From the NCBI GenBank assembly GCA_015680685.1, contig MNCI01025366.1:181455-245454 (forward strand): a DNA stretch of 64,000 bases. Reading direction: 5' to 3'. Positions 1-9,230 of the stretch are shown piece after piece (positions within the stretch are counted from its first letter, which is position 1; every line of letters begins with the position of its first letter). The translations under genes and the position numbers were made by a program. The notes under the pieces are model-generated. The model was not told where the DNA came from, ran no database searches, and was given only the letters and a program-made list of their open reading frames with translations. Source of the DNA: Gnetum montanum. Its lineage: Eukaryota; Streptophyta; Gnetopsida; Gnetales; Gnetaceae.

Positions 1-98
1 TCTGTGAGGCCCTCAAGCTTCAGTCATGCTGGGGAGCATCATGACTTAGCTCGATTCTTGTTGGAGAAGTACTAAGCTTAAAATTTTATGGTGTTTCA
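1..98 (-). repeat. 3' LTR of element B, first 98 bp only
   Basis: The first 98 bases repeat 7019-7116 almost perfectly, and the match stops at the same base (plus-strand ...GTGTTTCA). Read on the minus strand this edge is TGAAACACC, the start of an LTR. The base just outside the edge is a polypurine tract here and unrelated DNA at 7117, as expected for a 3' LTR and a 5' LTR. The rest of the LTR lies left of the window. Confidence 0.85.
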
Positions 99-111
99 TT
101 GGCCCCTCTTT
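99..111 (-). other. Polypurine tract of element B
   Basis: On the minus strand the sequence directly before the 3' LTR reads AAAGAGGGGCCAA and then TGAAACACC. A purine run touching the 3' LTR is the plus-strand DNA primer site of LTR retrotransposons. It fixes the element's orientation and LTR edge. Confidence 0.75.
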
Positions 112-859
112 GTTGATGCTTGGAGGAATCAACCCGAGAAGCATCAACAAAGATGTACAAAATACCATTGTCCTTCGACACTTGGCCAGATGTCATCGCA
201 CCGTGTTCAGTAGTACATGGGATTGGGGAAATGAAGTTTGTAGCTGGATAGGGAAATGGAAATTGTGGGGATCGAGAACTGATCAAGGGATTGTGCATGG
301 TAAAGGGGATGCTCTAGTGTGTATACAAGCCATGTTGATCCTTGTCAATATCCATTGTTTAGCAGACTCGGAATCAAGACATGAGATGTGCATCCTTTTG
401 CGGAACAAGACTCTTGTTTAGTGTTTAAGAGGACTTGTTGGCCGCGTGATGGTGGGTTGCATTCTCTGGAGGAATAGGCCCCTTGTTTGGTGTTAAAGAG
501 AACCTATTGGCAGAGAGCCAAAGCTATGTAATGAGATGTTACTTGAGCTTTTGAGACATGAGTATTTGTTTCCAAGACAACTACCTTCCCGCCTAAGGCT
601 TATGGGAAGTGCCAAGGGTCTTGTGGTTCATTTTAGTCTCTGCTCTTTTCTTTTTCTTTGCTTTTTTTGTTCTTTGCTTTTTTTTTGTTTTTTCTCTCTT
701 TTTTGTTTCTTTTTTTTGTGTTTCTTTGTTTTTTGGAAAGAGCTTTCTTTCAATTTTTCACTCATGCTCATGTGCCATATTGTGTATTGCAGTTGCTTAA
801 GTGTTGCAGCGTGTAATAGTGTACTCACAGTTTTGGGGTGTACTAGGTGTATTTGGGAA
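112..859 (-). other. 3' untranslated region of element B
   Basis: No convincing coding sequence. It contains one arm of an inverted repeat (108-121 with 139-152) and a long low-complexity stretch at about 636-740 that is T-rich on the plus strand and A/purine-rich on the element's strand. Frames that open across this stretch encode only Phe/Leu/Cys or Lys/Gln runs and look like artefacts of composition. Confidence 0.5.
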
Positions 860-1261
860 CTATAACTGGGTAGGAAAGGGAATAAGAGTGTTGGGGAAAT
901 GGAGAATGTATTGGGAACTAGAAATGTACTTTTGAACAGATTGATTAATCTGGTTGCCTGCGTCAGAAATAATGTGGCACCTTATCACCGTGATGAAGTG
1001 TATCCGTGTACGAGCACCACTGGGTGTCATCCTGCAAGTACAACTCCAAAAAGACAAGAAAACCACAAGTGAATGAGTTAGTGAACATTTCAAGCATGAA
1101 TGTGACTGATGCAAATGGAGGCACCATGTGAAACTTAAGGCAAACAAAACGAGTAGCAATAGTGTTGTCAGAGTCGGTGTGATGAATGATGCAGTAGGCA
1201 TTGATGAAGAAATGTCATGAATTACAGCAGTAGATGAATGTGCTAGAAATGATTTGGCCAA
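860..1261 (-). CDS. Hypothetical 133-aa open frame in element B 3' region
   Basis: An uninterrupted 133-codon frame lies between the motif array and the 3' LTR, on the same strand as gag. It has one hydrophobic stretch, about residues 30-52 (TLTTLLLLVLFALSFTW within it), that could span a membrane, followed by a Cys-rich part. I see no known domain. Some Athila/Tat elements carry an env-like ORF in this position, but one open frame in decayed DNA may be chance. Confidence 0.2.
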   Translation of the reverse strand: MAKSFLAHSSTAVIHDISSSMPTASFITPTLTTLLLLVLFALSFTWCLHLHQSHSCLKCSLTHSLVVFLSFWSCTCRMTPSGARTRIHFITVIRCHIISDAGNQINQSVQKYISSSQYILHFPNTLIPFPTQL

Positions 1262-1525
1262 TTTATAGTCTTAGCAGACTGTTGTGGGTTAGTTTTACAT
1301 CATAACCCATTGGATGTTGTCAGTTTATCGTCATAGCGAACAGTACGATGCTAGTTTATAGTCATGGCGAACTATGAAGATGCAAGCTAGTTTATAGTCT
1401 TAGCAGACTCTAGTGAATGAGTGTGATAGTTTAGTGTCATGTCAGATAGAGCTTTGTGGTTTCAGTTTATCGTCATGATGCCAAGACATTCTGTGGTATC
1501 AGTTTTAAGTCATGATGCCAGGACT
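1261..1525. repeat. AGTTTA/GTC-GAC motif array (after protease of B)
   Basis: About eight copies of a 20-23 bp motif occur at irregular spacing of 30 to 75 bp, at about 1261, 1289, 1321, 1350, 1387, 1428, 1462 and 1499. Examples are CAGTTTATCGTCATAGCGAA and TAGTTTATAGTCTTAGCAGA. Two related copies of the form AGTTTAAGGCC-N4-5-GGGCC follow at 1662-1710. The same motif recurs at 7580-7824, 11430-11880 and 16800-16985, and inside the gag coding region at 3055 and 3137. Confidence 0.8.
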
Positions 1526-1692
1526 GCTCTATGTGGATGCATATGTGTGCGTCTATATGATCCTATAAACAAAAGCTACTAGAGAAAAAAATATTAAATA
1601 GAAACTATAGAAAACATAAACTGAAATGCACCAATAAATAGAAAATAATGTGAAACAGTGGTAGTTTAAGGCCTTTTGGGCCATGGTTTAGT

Positions 1693-2670
1693 TTAAGGCC
1701 TTTTTGGGCCATGAGAGAATGCGTAAGCTAATACAATACAAACTAAGGTGACGTATACACAACGAACAAAGGTGAAGAGTGGGCAGAGATCAGACGTGTC
1801 TTTGGCCACAAGGGAGTCTTGATTATGCAATTGTTTCTTAGTAGGACATGGTCTAGGAGGCGCACTATTTTTCTCTAGGAGGCTTTCAGTTTTTACCCCT
1901 CGTCCAGGCGTTTTAGCTCTAGCTGTTGTGTTTGTTGTTGTGGGTGTTGCTTCAAGAGGCTCCTCTCTGAAGACCTGTGACATGTCTATGTTGTGGTCAG
2001 CTTGAAAGGCAGTGTTGTCGCAATGTATAATGACTTGTCCACCTTCGTATGGAAGATGAATTTCTTGATGTATCGGTGAGGAAACGGCTCCTTGTTGTGC
2101 TAGCCAAGGTCTACCAAGAATCATGTTGAAACTTGGCATCTCTTCTATGACAGTCAATTCCACACTGGTGGGGAATTGTTCTCATACCACAAAGGCTAAG
2201 TTGATTGTGCCCTTAACTGTGATACATGATCCATTGAAAGATTTTAAACACGTGATTTCTGTTGGCATGATCTCATCTGCCATGCCTAGTTTGTCGATGA
2301 CAGAGTATAGAACTATGTTTGTTGCCGCACCGTCATCAACATGCACTTCATGAATGGTACATTTCCCGACACGTACACTAATCGATAATGGAGCTGTTGT
2401 GACCTCCCCTCATTCAGGGTTACGTTTAACTGCATCATCACAAAAGGCTAAGGTGTTTGAACCCAATCCTTGTGGTGTGTGTTGTGAAATCGTTGCACAG
2501 ATGGATTCCATGTTAGCAGGGATGTCTTCTGTAATAGGAATGGATGCTAATGTTTGTCCTAAGGCTTCACGATGAGCCGATGATGTCATGACCAAATCAT
2601 ACAAGCTCATGGTTGTGTTCTTTTTTCTGAGCGTTTGTTTAACCTGGGCGAGTGTAGCTACAAAGTCCAT
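1693..2670 (-). pseudogene. Retroviral-type aspartic protease (PR), element B
   Basis: This is the protease domain of the gag-protease polyprotein, which cleaves the retroelement polyprotein inside the virus-like particle. The minus strand shows the catalytic motif as VDDGAATN near 2326-2350 and the conserved C-terminal flap-to-helix part as FNMILGRPWLAQ near 2090-2140. The two are joined in one frame apart from single stops near 2400 and 2185. A low-complexity Thr/Ala/Pro tail follows, then a stop at 1693. In ordinary Ty3/gypsy elements reverse transcriptase follows directly. Here a stop, a motif array and the 3' LTR follow, so element B has no pol. Element A has the same catalytic sequence at 17630. 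Confidence 0.8.
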
Positions 2671-5154
2671 GTTATTTTCCGTTGTGTTGGTTGCCTCTGT
2701 ATCGGTCGAGGGCTTGGGCCTGGTTTGTTTGGGATTAAAGGCAGGGCCCCTAGTGTTCGGTTGCTGTATACTATGTGTGGCTTTTATTTCGGCTACAAGT
2801 GTTTTTTGTTGTTGGTTCGTTTTCTTCTATTGCCAGTTGGTTTGCTTACCCGTGTTGTTGGCAAGGTTGACTCTTGAGGGAGAAGAGGTTGAGACATTGC
2901 CTACGGTTGGGCTTAGGATAAGTGAGGGGCCATCACGTGGTGGCACTTTTATGACAAATGGGAGTTTAGGAGGTGTTGTTGTTGTTTGACTAGCCTGTTG
3001 TGGCACTTTGATGATGAAAGGTTTCTTTGCAGTTGTCGTTGGTGAATTGTGCCAGTTTAACGTCTTAGCGGACGTCTGTGGTGGTACTTTGACCACAAAA
3101 GATGTTGTTGGTGCTCTAGGTGGCATTGAATCTTGCCAATTTAACGTCTTAGCAAAGGTGTGAGGTGGTGGTACTTTGACCATGAAAGGTGTCGTCGGTG
3201 CTCTAGGTGGCACATTGATGAAGATGGGAGCCCCCTTGCTCGTGGAGGCAGAGAGGATTGTTGCCTTGATGGGAGGCACATGGATCACAAAACATTGCCG
3301 CACAAGTTTAGGTTTACTATCTCTGCCAATGGAGTTTATGACATAGGGGTCTTCGTCTGTGCTCGGTTGATTCAGGGTGTTGATGTTTAGTTGGCCCCAT
3401 TGTATCATTGCTTGTAGATCATCCTGTAATGCATGATAGTTGTTGGTATTGTGACCGGACATCTGGTGGTAGTGACAGAATTGATCTAATTTGAAGTGTC
3501 GTGGGACTGGGGGCTCATTTGGTGCTGCTAAGGTGGGGTTCCTTAGTAGCTCATAGTACCTATTGTGTCTTCGACGGCCATTTTCTGCTACTTTTTTGTA
3601 TTGGATTTTCCCAGTTCTAAGGAGTTGCTCTAGTAGTTTAGAGGGTTGCGTGGGTAGCGGCATATACTTAGAGCAATCCTTGCACTGAAAGTTGGACCTT
3701 GGGGTGGCCCTTGTTGTTGCAGGTGGGTTGGTACTGGTGTTTGTTGTTTTTGTGCTTACGGCCACAGTTTCCGTTGTTGCCTTTTGTTTGGCAACGTGCT
3801 AGTTCTTGTAAGCCACATAGGCGGGGTCATTGCTGGTTTGTGCAACTTGTTTAATGTTCTTGATCTATGTGAACACTTGGCTCAACGTTTGAGCACTTAG
3901 GTAGTATAGTTTTGACTTAGTGAAGTCATTCACAGCTCCCTTCAGAATCGTAAGCAAATACTTTTCAAGGATGGGCTCATGAAGTTCGTTAAGGGCTGCA
4001 CTCCATCGTTGGATGAACTTTTGCATAGGTTCAAGTGGTGCTTGTTTCACTTGTATTAGACTGTCTAGTGTGGCTTCAGTATTGAGGTTGTACTTAAACC
4101 GAGTAACGAACTGATGTAACAGATTCTCAAGAGAGGATATGGAGTTATGAGGCAAGGCTCGGTACTAGTCTAAGGCTACACCTGTTAAGGACATAGTGAA
4201 CACTCGCAAGATTGCGTCGGGCCAACCTTGAAGTAATAGAGTTTTTGATCGAAATGTGACTAAGTGAGCATTCGGATCTCCCTTCCTGTTGTACTTGGTT
4301 AACTGTGGGAGTGTGATTCCCTTGGGTAAAGCTAACGGTGGCACTGAAGAGCTAATTGGATCATCCTGGTAGAAATCTAGTACTTTAACTTGTTTAGTGT
4401 TTGCCATTTTGAGATGCTTTACCTCTTCAGCTAATGCTTGCATCATTTGTTTGGCTTCTACCCACTCTTGAGCGGTAGGTAGATTAGTTGGTTGGGGAGG
4501 TTGTTGGGTTGTCATTTGTTGTTGTGGAGCAATGTTTAGAGTTGCAATTGTGGGGTGTGGCACATTGAAGTGAGTGGGTTGTTGAACAAGGGGTATGGTT
4601 CTTTGCCTAGCCACAAACTATGAAGTAACACCCTGGATGTGCAGGGCCGATGTAGTGAAAGTGGCCTCATGTGTTTGCACGTGTGGTATGTACTAGGTGG
4701 AGATGGATGTGGGTAATCTCTGTTGGGTTACCGGTGCTTGTGTGCTCATTGATACTTGGTGAGTGGCTATTTGTCCCATGCGAGGATGGAGTGATGGGTT
4801 CACGTAGGCATGGGGACTGAGGGTGTGGTATGAATCCTCAGGTTCAGATTGTGCCTCGAAGTCATCTACATCATGTTGGTTTTAGGGCTCCTCAGTGGGT
4901 CGCCGTGTGTTTTGACTCCTTTCCAGAAGAAGCTAGGAGATGAGCCTATGATGAGGATCAGAAAGAGGGATGATGTCATATACAGAGGGGACGAATTCAT
5001 GACCTCCCATGTATATGCACTCGAAGTCTCGTTTTGCCTCCTATTCTATGGTGTCCAGAGGAAGGTTGGCCTGAATCTTCACACAGATAAAGTTGTATTG
5101 TTCCTGTGTGAGGATTACGAAGATGTGTGCATTAGAGGTCTGGGATGACTCCAT
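2671..5154 (-). pseudogene. Gag polyprotein, element B
   Basis: Gag forms the particle that packages the element RNA. The likely start at 5154 gives an N-terminal domain with EQYNFICVKIQANLPLD. The same domain opens gag in elements A and D, which supports the start. The central part (about 4614-4165) has the TKYNRKGDPNAHLVTF block, and the core (4155-3865) has LHQFVTRFKYNLNTEATLD and LKGAVNDFTKSKLYYL, the retrotransposon gag domain. The C-terminal part (3765-2827) includes CKDCSKYMPLP and CHYHQMSGHNTNNYHALQ, a possible metal-binding site. A run of Pro-rich repeats with KVPP and AKTLNW follows, and two AKTLNW copies are coded by the interspersed DNA motif. Stops at about 4615, 4158 and 3800 break the frame. 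Confidence 0.8.
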
Positions 5155-5715
5155 GGTGATGTGTGATAGGGCAGCATACGAGCTAGCTAACAAGTGCCGA
5201 GTGTGTTTCGGGCTAAGTGTGTAGAGTGTCTGACATGTGAACACTGTAAATTCTTCTAAGTGTCCAGCATGTACAGCGTAAACGGGAGAAAATTTAGCTA
5301 AGTATGAAATTATGAACCGTAGTCATACGCGGATGGCGATCTCGGGTAAGAGGAAGTCATCTCGAAATCATTATGTTGTGTGTATTGTATGCCTTGGACA
5401 AGGTGATCCATGTTGGTGGCCGTTAGTACTTAGACCGGTTTGAAGTAGGTGCGAATCACAGCGAATTTAGCTTTGAAATGGGCCCGTTTTGTGTGTTTTT
5501 GTTGAAAAAACACTGTAGTGTTACTATAGCAGCGTAAACACTATAGCAGTATAGACACTGTAGCAGCATGAACACTGTAGTAGTGTAGACACTGTAGCAG
5601 CGTAAACACTATAGCAGCGTAGACACTGTAGCAGTGTAGACACTATAGCAGCGTAAACACTATGTTTGAACAGGTAACACGATCAGCATTTTGATTAAAC
5701 AAAAAACAAGTCAGG
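5155..5715 (-). other. Leader of element B between primer site and gag
   Basis: No coding sequence is seen. The proximal half is the 17-bp tandem array listed separately. The rest (5155-5520) is unique sequence within the window. Confidence 0.5.
5523..5658. repeat. 17-bp tandem repeat, 8 copies
   Basis: Eight head-to-tail copies of ACTATAGCAGCGTAAAC, with few substitutions (ACTGTAG for ACTATAG, GTAGAC for GTAAAC). A degenerate copy precedes them and a partial one follows at 5659. The array lies in the untranslated leader just downstream of the primer-binding site. There are no unique spacers, so this is not a CRISPR. Confidence 0.95.
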
Positions 5716-5732
5716 CCCTCCTTCTAGCGCCA
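5716..5732 (-). other. Putative primer-binding site of element B
   Basis: The minus strand reads ...TACA (LTR end), GAAAA, then TGGCGCTAGAAGGAGGG. A TGG start a few bases past the LTR is the usual form of a site complementary to a tRNA 3' CCA end. Elements A and D have TGGGTTTAGAAGGAGGG and TGGTGTTAAAAGGAGGG in the same place. I did not identify the tRNA. Confidence 0.6.
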
Positions 5733-6277
5733 TTTTCTGTACTGTCCGAAATCATCGGTCTCCAGCTGGAATGAAACAAAGACCAGGAGATCCCTGGACA
5801 AGCACAGAAGACCCTACCTTCGATTGAGGGCAAGCTGGAATTAACAAAGGTAGAGTACCTCGAGTGGTCCACACACGGATCAGACAAGGATTTCCCTGAG
5901 CGTATACTGATATATTGTACGTCGGGTTATACGTAAACAGCGTAACTAATATGAAACTGAGCGTAAGCGTACAACAATGTAAACGATGAGCATACAAGAA
6001 TGAACAATAAAACTGTAACAAATCTTAGCAAAAATGTGGCAATGTCATTGCATAATGAAGTTACAATGCACCGGTCTTAACGCAGTTTTGGATGTGACAC
6101 AAGGCAAACGAAGAGCCCCGGTGAATGCAAGGGTTTGACAGCTTGCTGGTTCAGACTGCAGGCACAGCGTAGAGGCTGTATGTTCAGCTTGTAGGGTTGA
6201 GGTCCATCATATAGGATGCAGGGTTCTCAATTTTCTTACTGTGATCTGCCCTGATTTTTACTAAGATGCCTTCTATT

Positions 6278-6299
6278 CCCCCCCCCCCCCCCCCCCCCN
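6278..6299. repeat. Poly-C tract (21 C) followed by an N
   Basis: A run of 21 cytosines at 6278-6298 is followed by the only undetermined base seen in the window (6299). The length of the tract, and possibly sequence beside it, is probably not resolved in this assembly. Confidence 0.95.
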
Positions 6300-6310
6300 A
6301 AAATCAAAGT

Positions 6311-6318
6311 TTTTATAA
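6311..6318 (-). promoter_or_regulatory. TATA box of element B LTR
   Basis: The minus strand reads CCTTATAAAAAC. The position inside the LTR and the polarity agree with TATA boxes in the other LTRs of the family. Confidence 0.5.
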
Positions 6319-6434
6319 GGGTTTAGACATTAGACTAGGGTCTGAAAGGGGAAGAGTGGATGCAAGGTGAGAAAAATTTGGATCGGGCGACAAGTGGTGT
6401 GTTGAGCGAGTGTAGAATATGTTACAACTATACA

Positions 6435-6518
6435 GCATACAGCATGCCAGCGTACAACATGCTAGCGTACAGCATGCCAGTGTATAGCATGCCAGCGTAC
6501 AGCATGCCAGCGTACACC
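6435..6518. repeat. 15-bp tandem repeat in LTR
   Basis: About five copies of GCGTACAGCATGCCA, the clear ones starting at 6450, 6465, 6480 and 6495, with a partial copy on each side. The unit length is a multiple of three, so both strands appear open with 5-residue periodic proteins; these are not genes. Confidence 0.9.
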
Positions 6519-6565
6519 AAAAATGTACCCAGCATACACACATGAAAATGCTTCATTTTAAGGCC

Positions 6566-6900
6566 AAAACTTGATTTTTGGGTGCCTGAGAGCTACTCGG
6601 GACCCTGGGGAAGGTCCTGGGGGGTTCAGACGCTTAGTTCTGGCATGTTTTGACTCATTTTTGGGGTCCAAATTTTGCTCTATGCTAGCTGCACGCTAGG
6701 CGTACAGGAATGAAAGACCATCATTCGGAGCCCAAAATTTGATTTTCAAGTACCTAAGAGCTGCTAGGGACCTTGGGGAAGGTCCAGGGGGGTCCAGACG
6801 CTTAATTCTAGCATGTTTTGACTCATTTTTGGGGCCCAAAAGTTTCTCTATGCTTGGCTATACGTTGGGCATGTATAGGCTAGCGTACAGGATGCATACT
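6566..6900. repeat. 168-bp tandem duplication in LTR
   Basis: The block from AAAACTTGATTTTTGGGTGC (6566) is repeated from AAAATTTGATTTTCAAGTAC (6734) in the same order, including CTTGGGGAAGGTCC and CATGTTTTGACTCATTTTTG. The copies differ at scattered sites, so the duplication is old. Confidence 0.85.
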
Positions 6901-7116
6901 TAGTGAAAACCAAGTATTTTGCGCTCAAGATTTACCAAGTTTGATGCCAGATGTCATTGTAGTCTTCTGTGGGTCCCAGGGAACTGTTTCTTGTTGATTT
7001 TAACTCTTCTTGAAGCTATCTGTGAGGCCCTCAAGCTTCAGTCTTGCTGGGGAGCATCATGACTTAGCTCGATTCTTGTTGGAGAAGTACTAAGCTCAGA
7101 ATTTTGTGGTGTTTCA

Positions 7117-7579
7117 CCGGCATGGAGGAGCTGACCTCCAAGGTTCCGGGAGTTATTGTGGGTGCGGATGCTCTGGAATCCCTGCAAAAGGCATGCATTC
7201 ACAGTTCAGCTATGGGATCAGCTACCACATAGCTAAACATCGTGCGTGCCAAGGCGGTGGCAGGGGGTTGGAGAGTAACAATATTGTGGCTGGGCCACAA
7301 TACTGTTGTCACTCCAGAGGTGGGAACTAGCCTAGGAACCACTGTTAGGGTGATGGGCCGTGGCAACGGTAGGTTCAGAGGGCCAATGTGATACCATACG
7401 ACATCTTTGGAGGGTGAACATGATGCCAAGGGTGGCGGCATTGCATGTGTCCCAAACCGCGTTCTCAGTGCATTGCGAATCGCATTCCAAGGATGCGATG
7501 TCCCACCCATGCGTTAGCATCGCACCCACTCGTTCGATGTGTATCTGGTGCTGGTGCATGCTAGGGATGCGATGTGAAC
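7117..7579 (-). other. 3' region of element A, between array and element B insertion
   Basis: No recognisable coding sequence. Overlapping frames of 70-116 codons on both strands show no domain. The stretch 7440-7580 repeats GCGATGT/GCATCGC words in both orientations. Element A should continue to a polypurine tract and 3' LTR, but element B inserted at 7116/7117 and the remainder lies outside the window. Confidence 0.4.
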
Positions 7580-7824
7580 CCAGTTTAAGGTCTTGGTGGA
7601 CCGTGTGCTGGTTTAAGGTCCCAACGGACCGTACATGCCAGTTTATCATCGTAGCAAACACGCAATGCCAATTTATAGTCATAGTGGACTAGCAGTGCCA
7701 ATTTTATGTCATAGCAGAAGGTTGCTGCCAGTTTCTCATCGTAGCGGATGCTGCTCAATGCTGCTAGTTTATCATCATTACGGACGCTGCTTGGTGCACT
7801 TGCCAGTTTATCATCATAGCGGAC
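7580..7824. repeat. AGTTTA/GTC-GAC motif array (after integrase)
   Basis: Eight copies start at about 7580, 7609, 7637, 7667, 7697, 7727, 7763 and 7802, typified by GCCAGTTTATCATCATAGCG followed by GAC. Spacing is 28-38 bp. The array begins 25 bp past the integrase stop of the pol at 7850-11280. Confidence 0.85.
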
Positions 7825-7849
7825 GGTTACTTATTGTTGCCATTATGCT

Positions 7850-9230
7850 TCAGATGTAGTACGACTTGAGATACGAGTGATTCACTAGGTTGGAAAACTC
7901 ATTGCCATCCATGTCTGCCAGCTTGAAGGCTCCATTCCCGAAGGCTTTAGTGACCATGTAAGGATCTTCCCAGTTGGCTACGAATTTTCTCACATGCTCA
8001 CGGACAGCCTTGAGGACTAGGTCTCCCTTCTGCACTGGCCGTCGATGTGGGTCTGCACGGTGCTTCTGCTGCTGCTTGCTTTGGTAGTGCTCGATGTGTC
8101 TCAACATTTGTGTGCGTTCCTCCTCCACTAAATCGAGGTCAATGGCTCATGACTTGTTATTCCGGGCTTCGCTCACAACATCTACAAGGATCATCTGGAG
8201 TGATGGTACCTGCAACTGAAGAGGCAATACAGCTTCAGATCCATAAACAAGGCTGTAAGGGGTTTTACTTGTTGTGGTTTTGCACATTGTTCGATAGGCC
8301 CACAGGACATAGAGGACTTGCTCATGCCACCGCCTCTTGCTATTGTTAAGCATCCACTTCAGCAAGTTGATGATGGACTTATTTGTAGCCTCCACCTACC
8401 CGTTCGCCTACAGATAATAAGGGGAATAAAATTATTGTTTAATGCCTAGATTGCTACAGAAGGTTCAGGTCTCCGTACTGCTGAACTATGGCCCATTGTT
8501 GGTCACAATAGTCATTGGAAGCCCAAACCTTGTTATGATGTTGTCGAGGATGAAATGGCAGATTTGCTGAGACGTCATCTTCCTCAAGGGAATAGCCTCC
8601 ACCCACTTGGTAAAATACTTTGTTGTAATGATAATGAAGCTATGCCCTGTAGAGGACTTAGGCGTGATAGGCCCTATGAGGTTTAACCCCCATCATTGGA
8701 AGGGCCACGTGATTTGTGTTGGGTGTAGATCTGTATGTGCAACGTGTATGAGATTTGCATATCTCTGGCACGTGTCGCACGTATTGACTTTCGACAAGCA
8801 GTCACATTCCATGTAGGGCCAATAGTACCCTAGGTGTCTAATCTTTGCAACCATAGCCCTAGGTGCTATATGTCCACCACATAACCCCTCATGTACTTCA
8901 TTAACCACCTTCTGCACTTGCTCGCCACCCATGCATGCTAGCAATATCCCGTCATAGGAGCGTCGGCACAGGGTGTCATTTCCCATGAGCACGTATTGCT
9001 TGGCATGCTTATAAATTGCATCTCTTTGGGTAGATGTTAATCTTCCTGGGGGTTCGCTGTGTTGTAGATAAGTTTTAATGTTGGTATACCACTCCTGTGT
9101 ATCCGTAGCACTGACAGATGCCACATGTTCCACCTGAGTGATAGGATTTGTGCATTCTATAATTGAGGTTGGCAGGTTTTCCAGGGAGTGTGATGGAATG
9201 CTTAACACAAGGGTAGCTAAGGTGTCTACC
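7850..9230 (-). pseudogene. Integrase (IN), element A pol
   Basis: Integrase inserts the element's DNA copy into chromosomes. The zinc-binding HHCC domain is clear at about 8880-8720: His, then GHIAPRAMVAKI, then GYYWPYM and CDTCQRYA. The catalytic core follows (8690-8400) with YFTKWVEAIPLRK, RFGLPMTIVTNNGP and ANG-VEATNK, so both catalytic Asp positions are changed (K for the first, N in NNGP) while the Glu is kept. WHEQVLYVLWAYRT and TPYSLVYGSEAVLP follow, then a C-terminal domain with KFVANWEDPYMV and NHSYLKSYY, ending at 7850. Stops interrupt the frame at about 8130, 8400, 8440 and 8495. There is no visible chromodomain, as expected for Athila/Tat rather than chromoviruses. Confidence 0.88.

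Larger units (their letters stand above)
5738..7116 (-). repeat. 5' LTR of element B (1379 bp)
   Basis: It starts TGAAACACC on the minus strand at 7116, fixed by the repeat at 1-98, and ends TACA at 5738 just before the primer site. Internal landmarks in transcript order are: a 168-bp tandem duplication (6566-6733 and 6734-6900), a 15-bp tandem array (about 6435-6518), a TATA box (6311-6318), and a G-tract that appears as poly-C on the plus strand (6278-6298). The flanking bases 7117-7121 (CCGGC) are the likely target duplication; its partner lies outside the window. The LTR terminal sequence matches elements A, D and the solo LTR. Confidence 0.8.

Noticed and set aside
536-865. Open frames on both strands across the T-rich stretch
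   Set aside because: The proteins are runs of Phe/Leu/Cys or Lys/Gln that follow from low-complexity DNA; no domain and no support.
5523-5658. CRISPR-like regular repeat
   Set aside because: Units are adjacent with no spacers, in plant retroelement DNA; it is a minisatellite.
6313-6545. Open frames with 5-residue periodicity on both strands
   Set aside because: They come from the 15-bp tandem repeat in the LTR, not from genes.
7106-7692. Several overlapping frames of 74-116 codons
   Set aside because: Both strands are open with no domain or codon signal; the region is the non-coding 3' part of element A.
8047-8349. Plus-strand frame of 100 codons
   Set aside because: It is the shadow of integrase on the minus strand.
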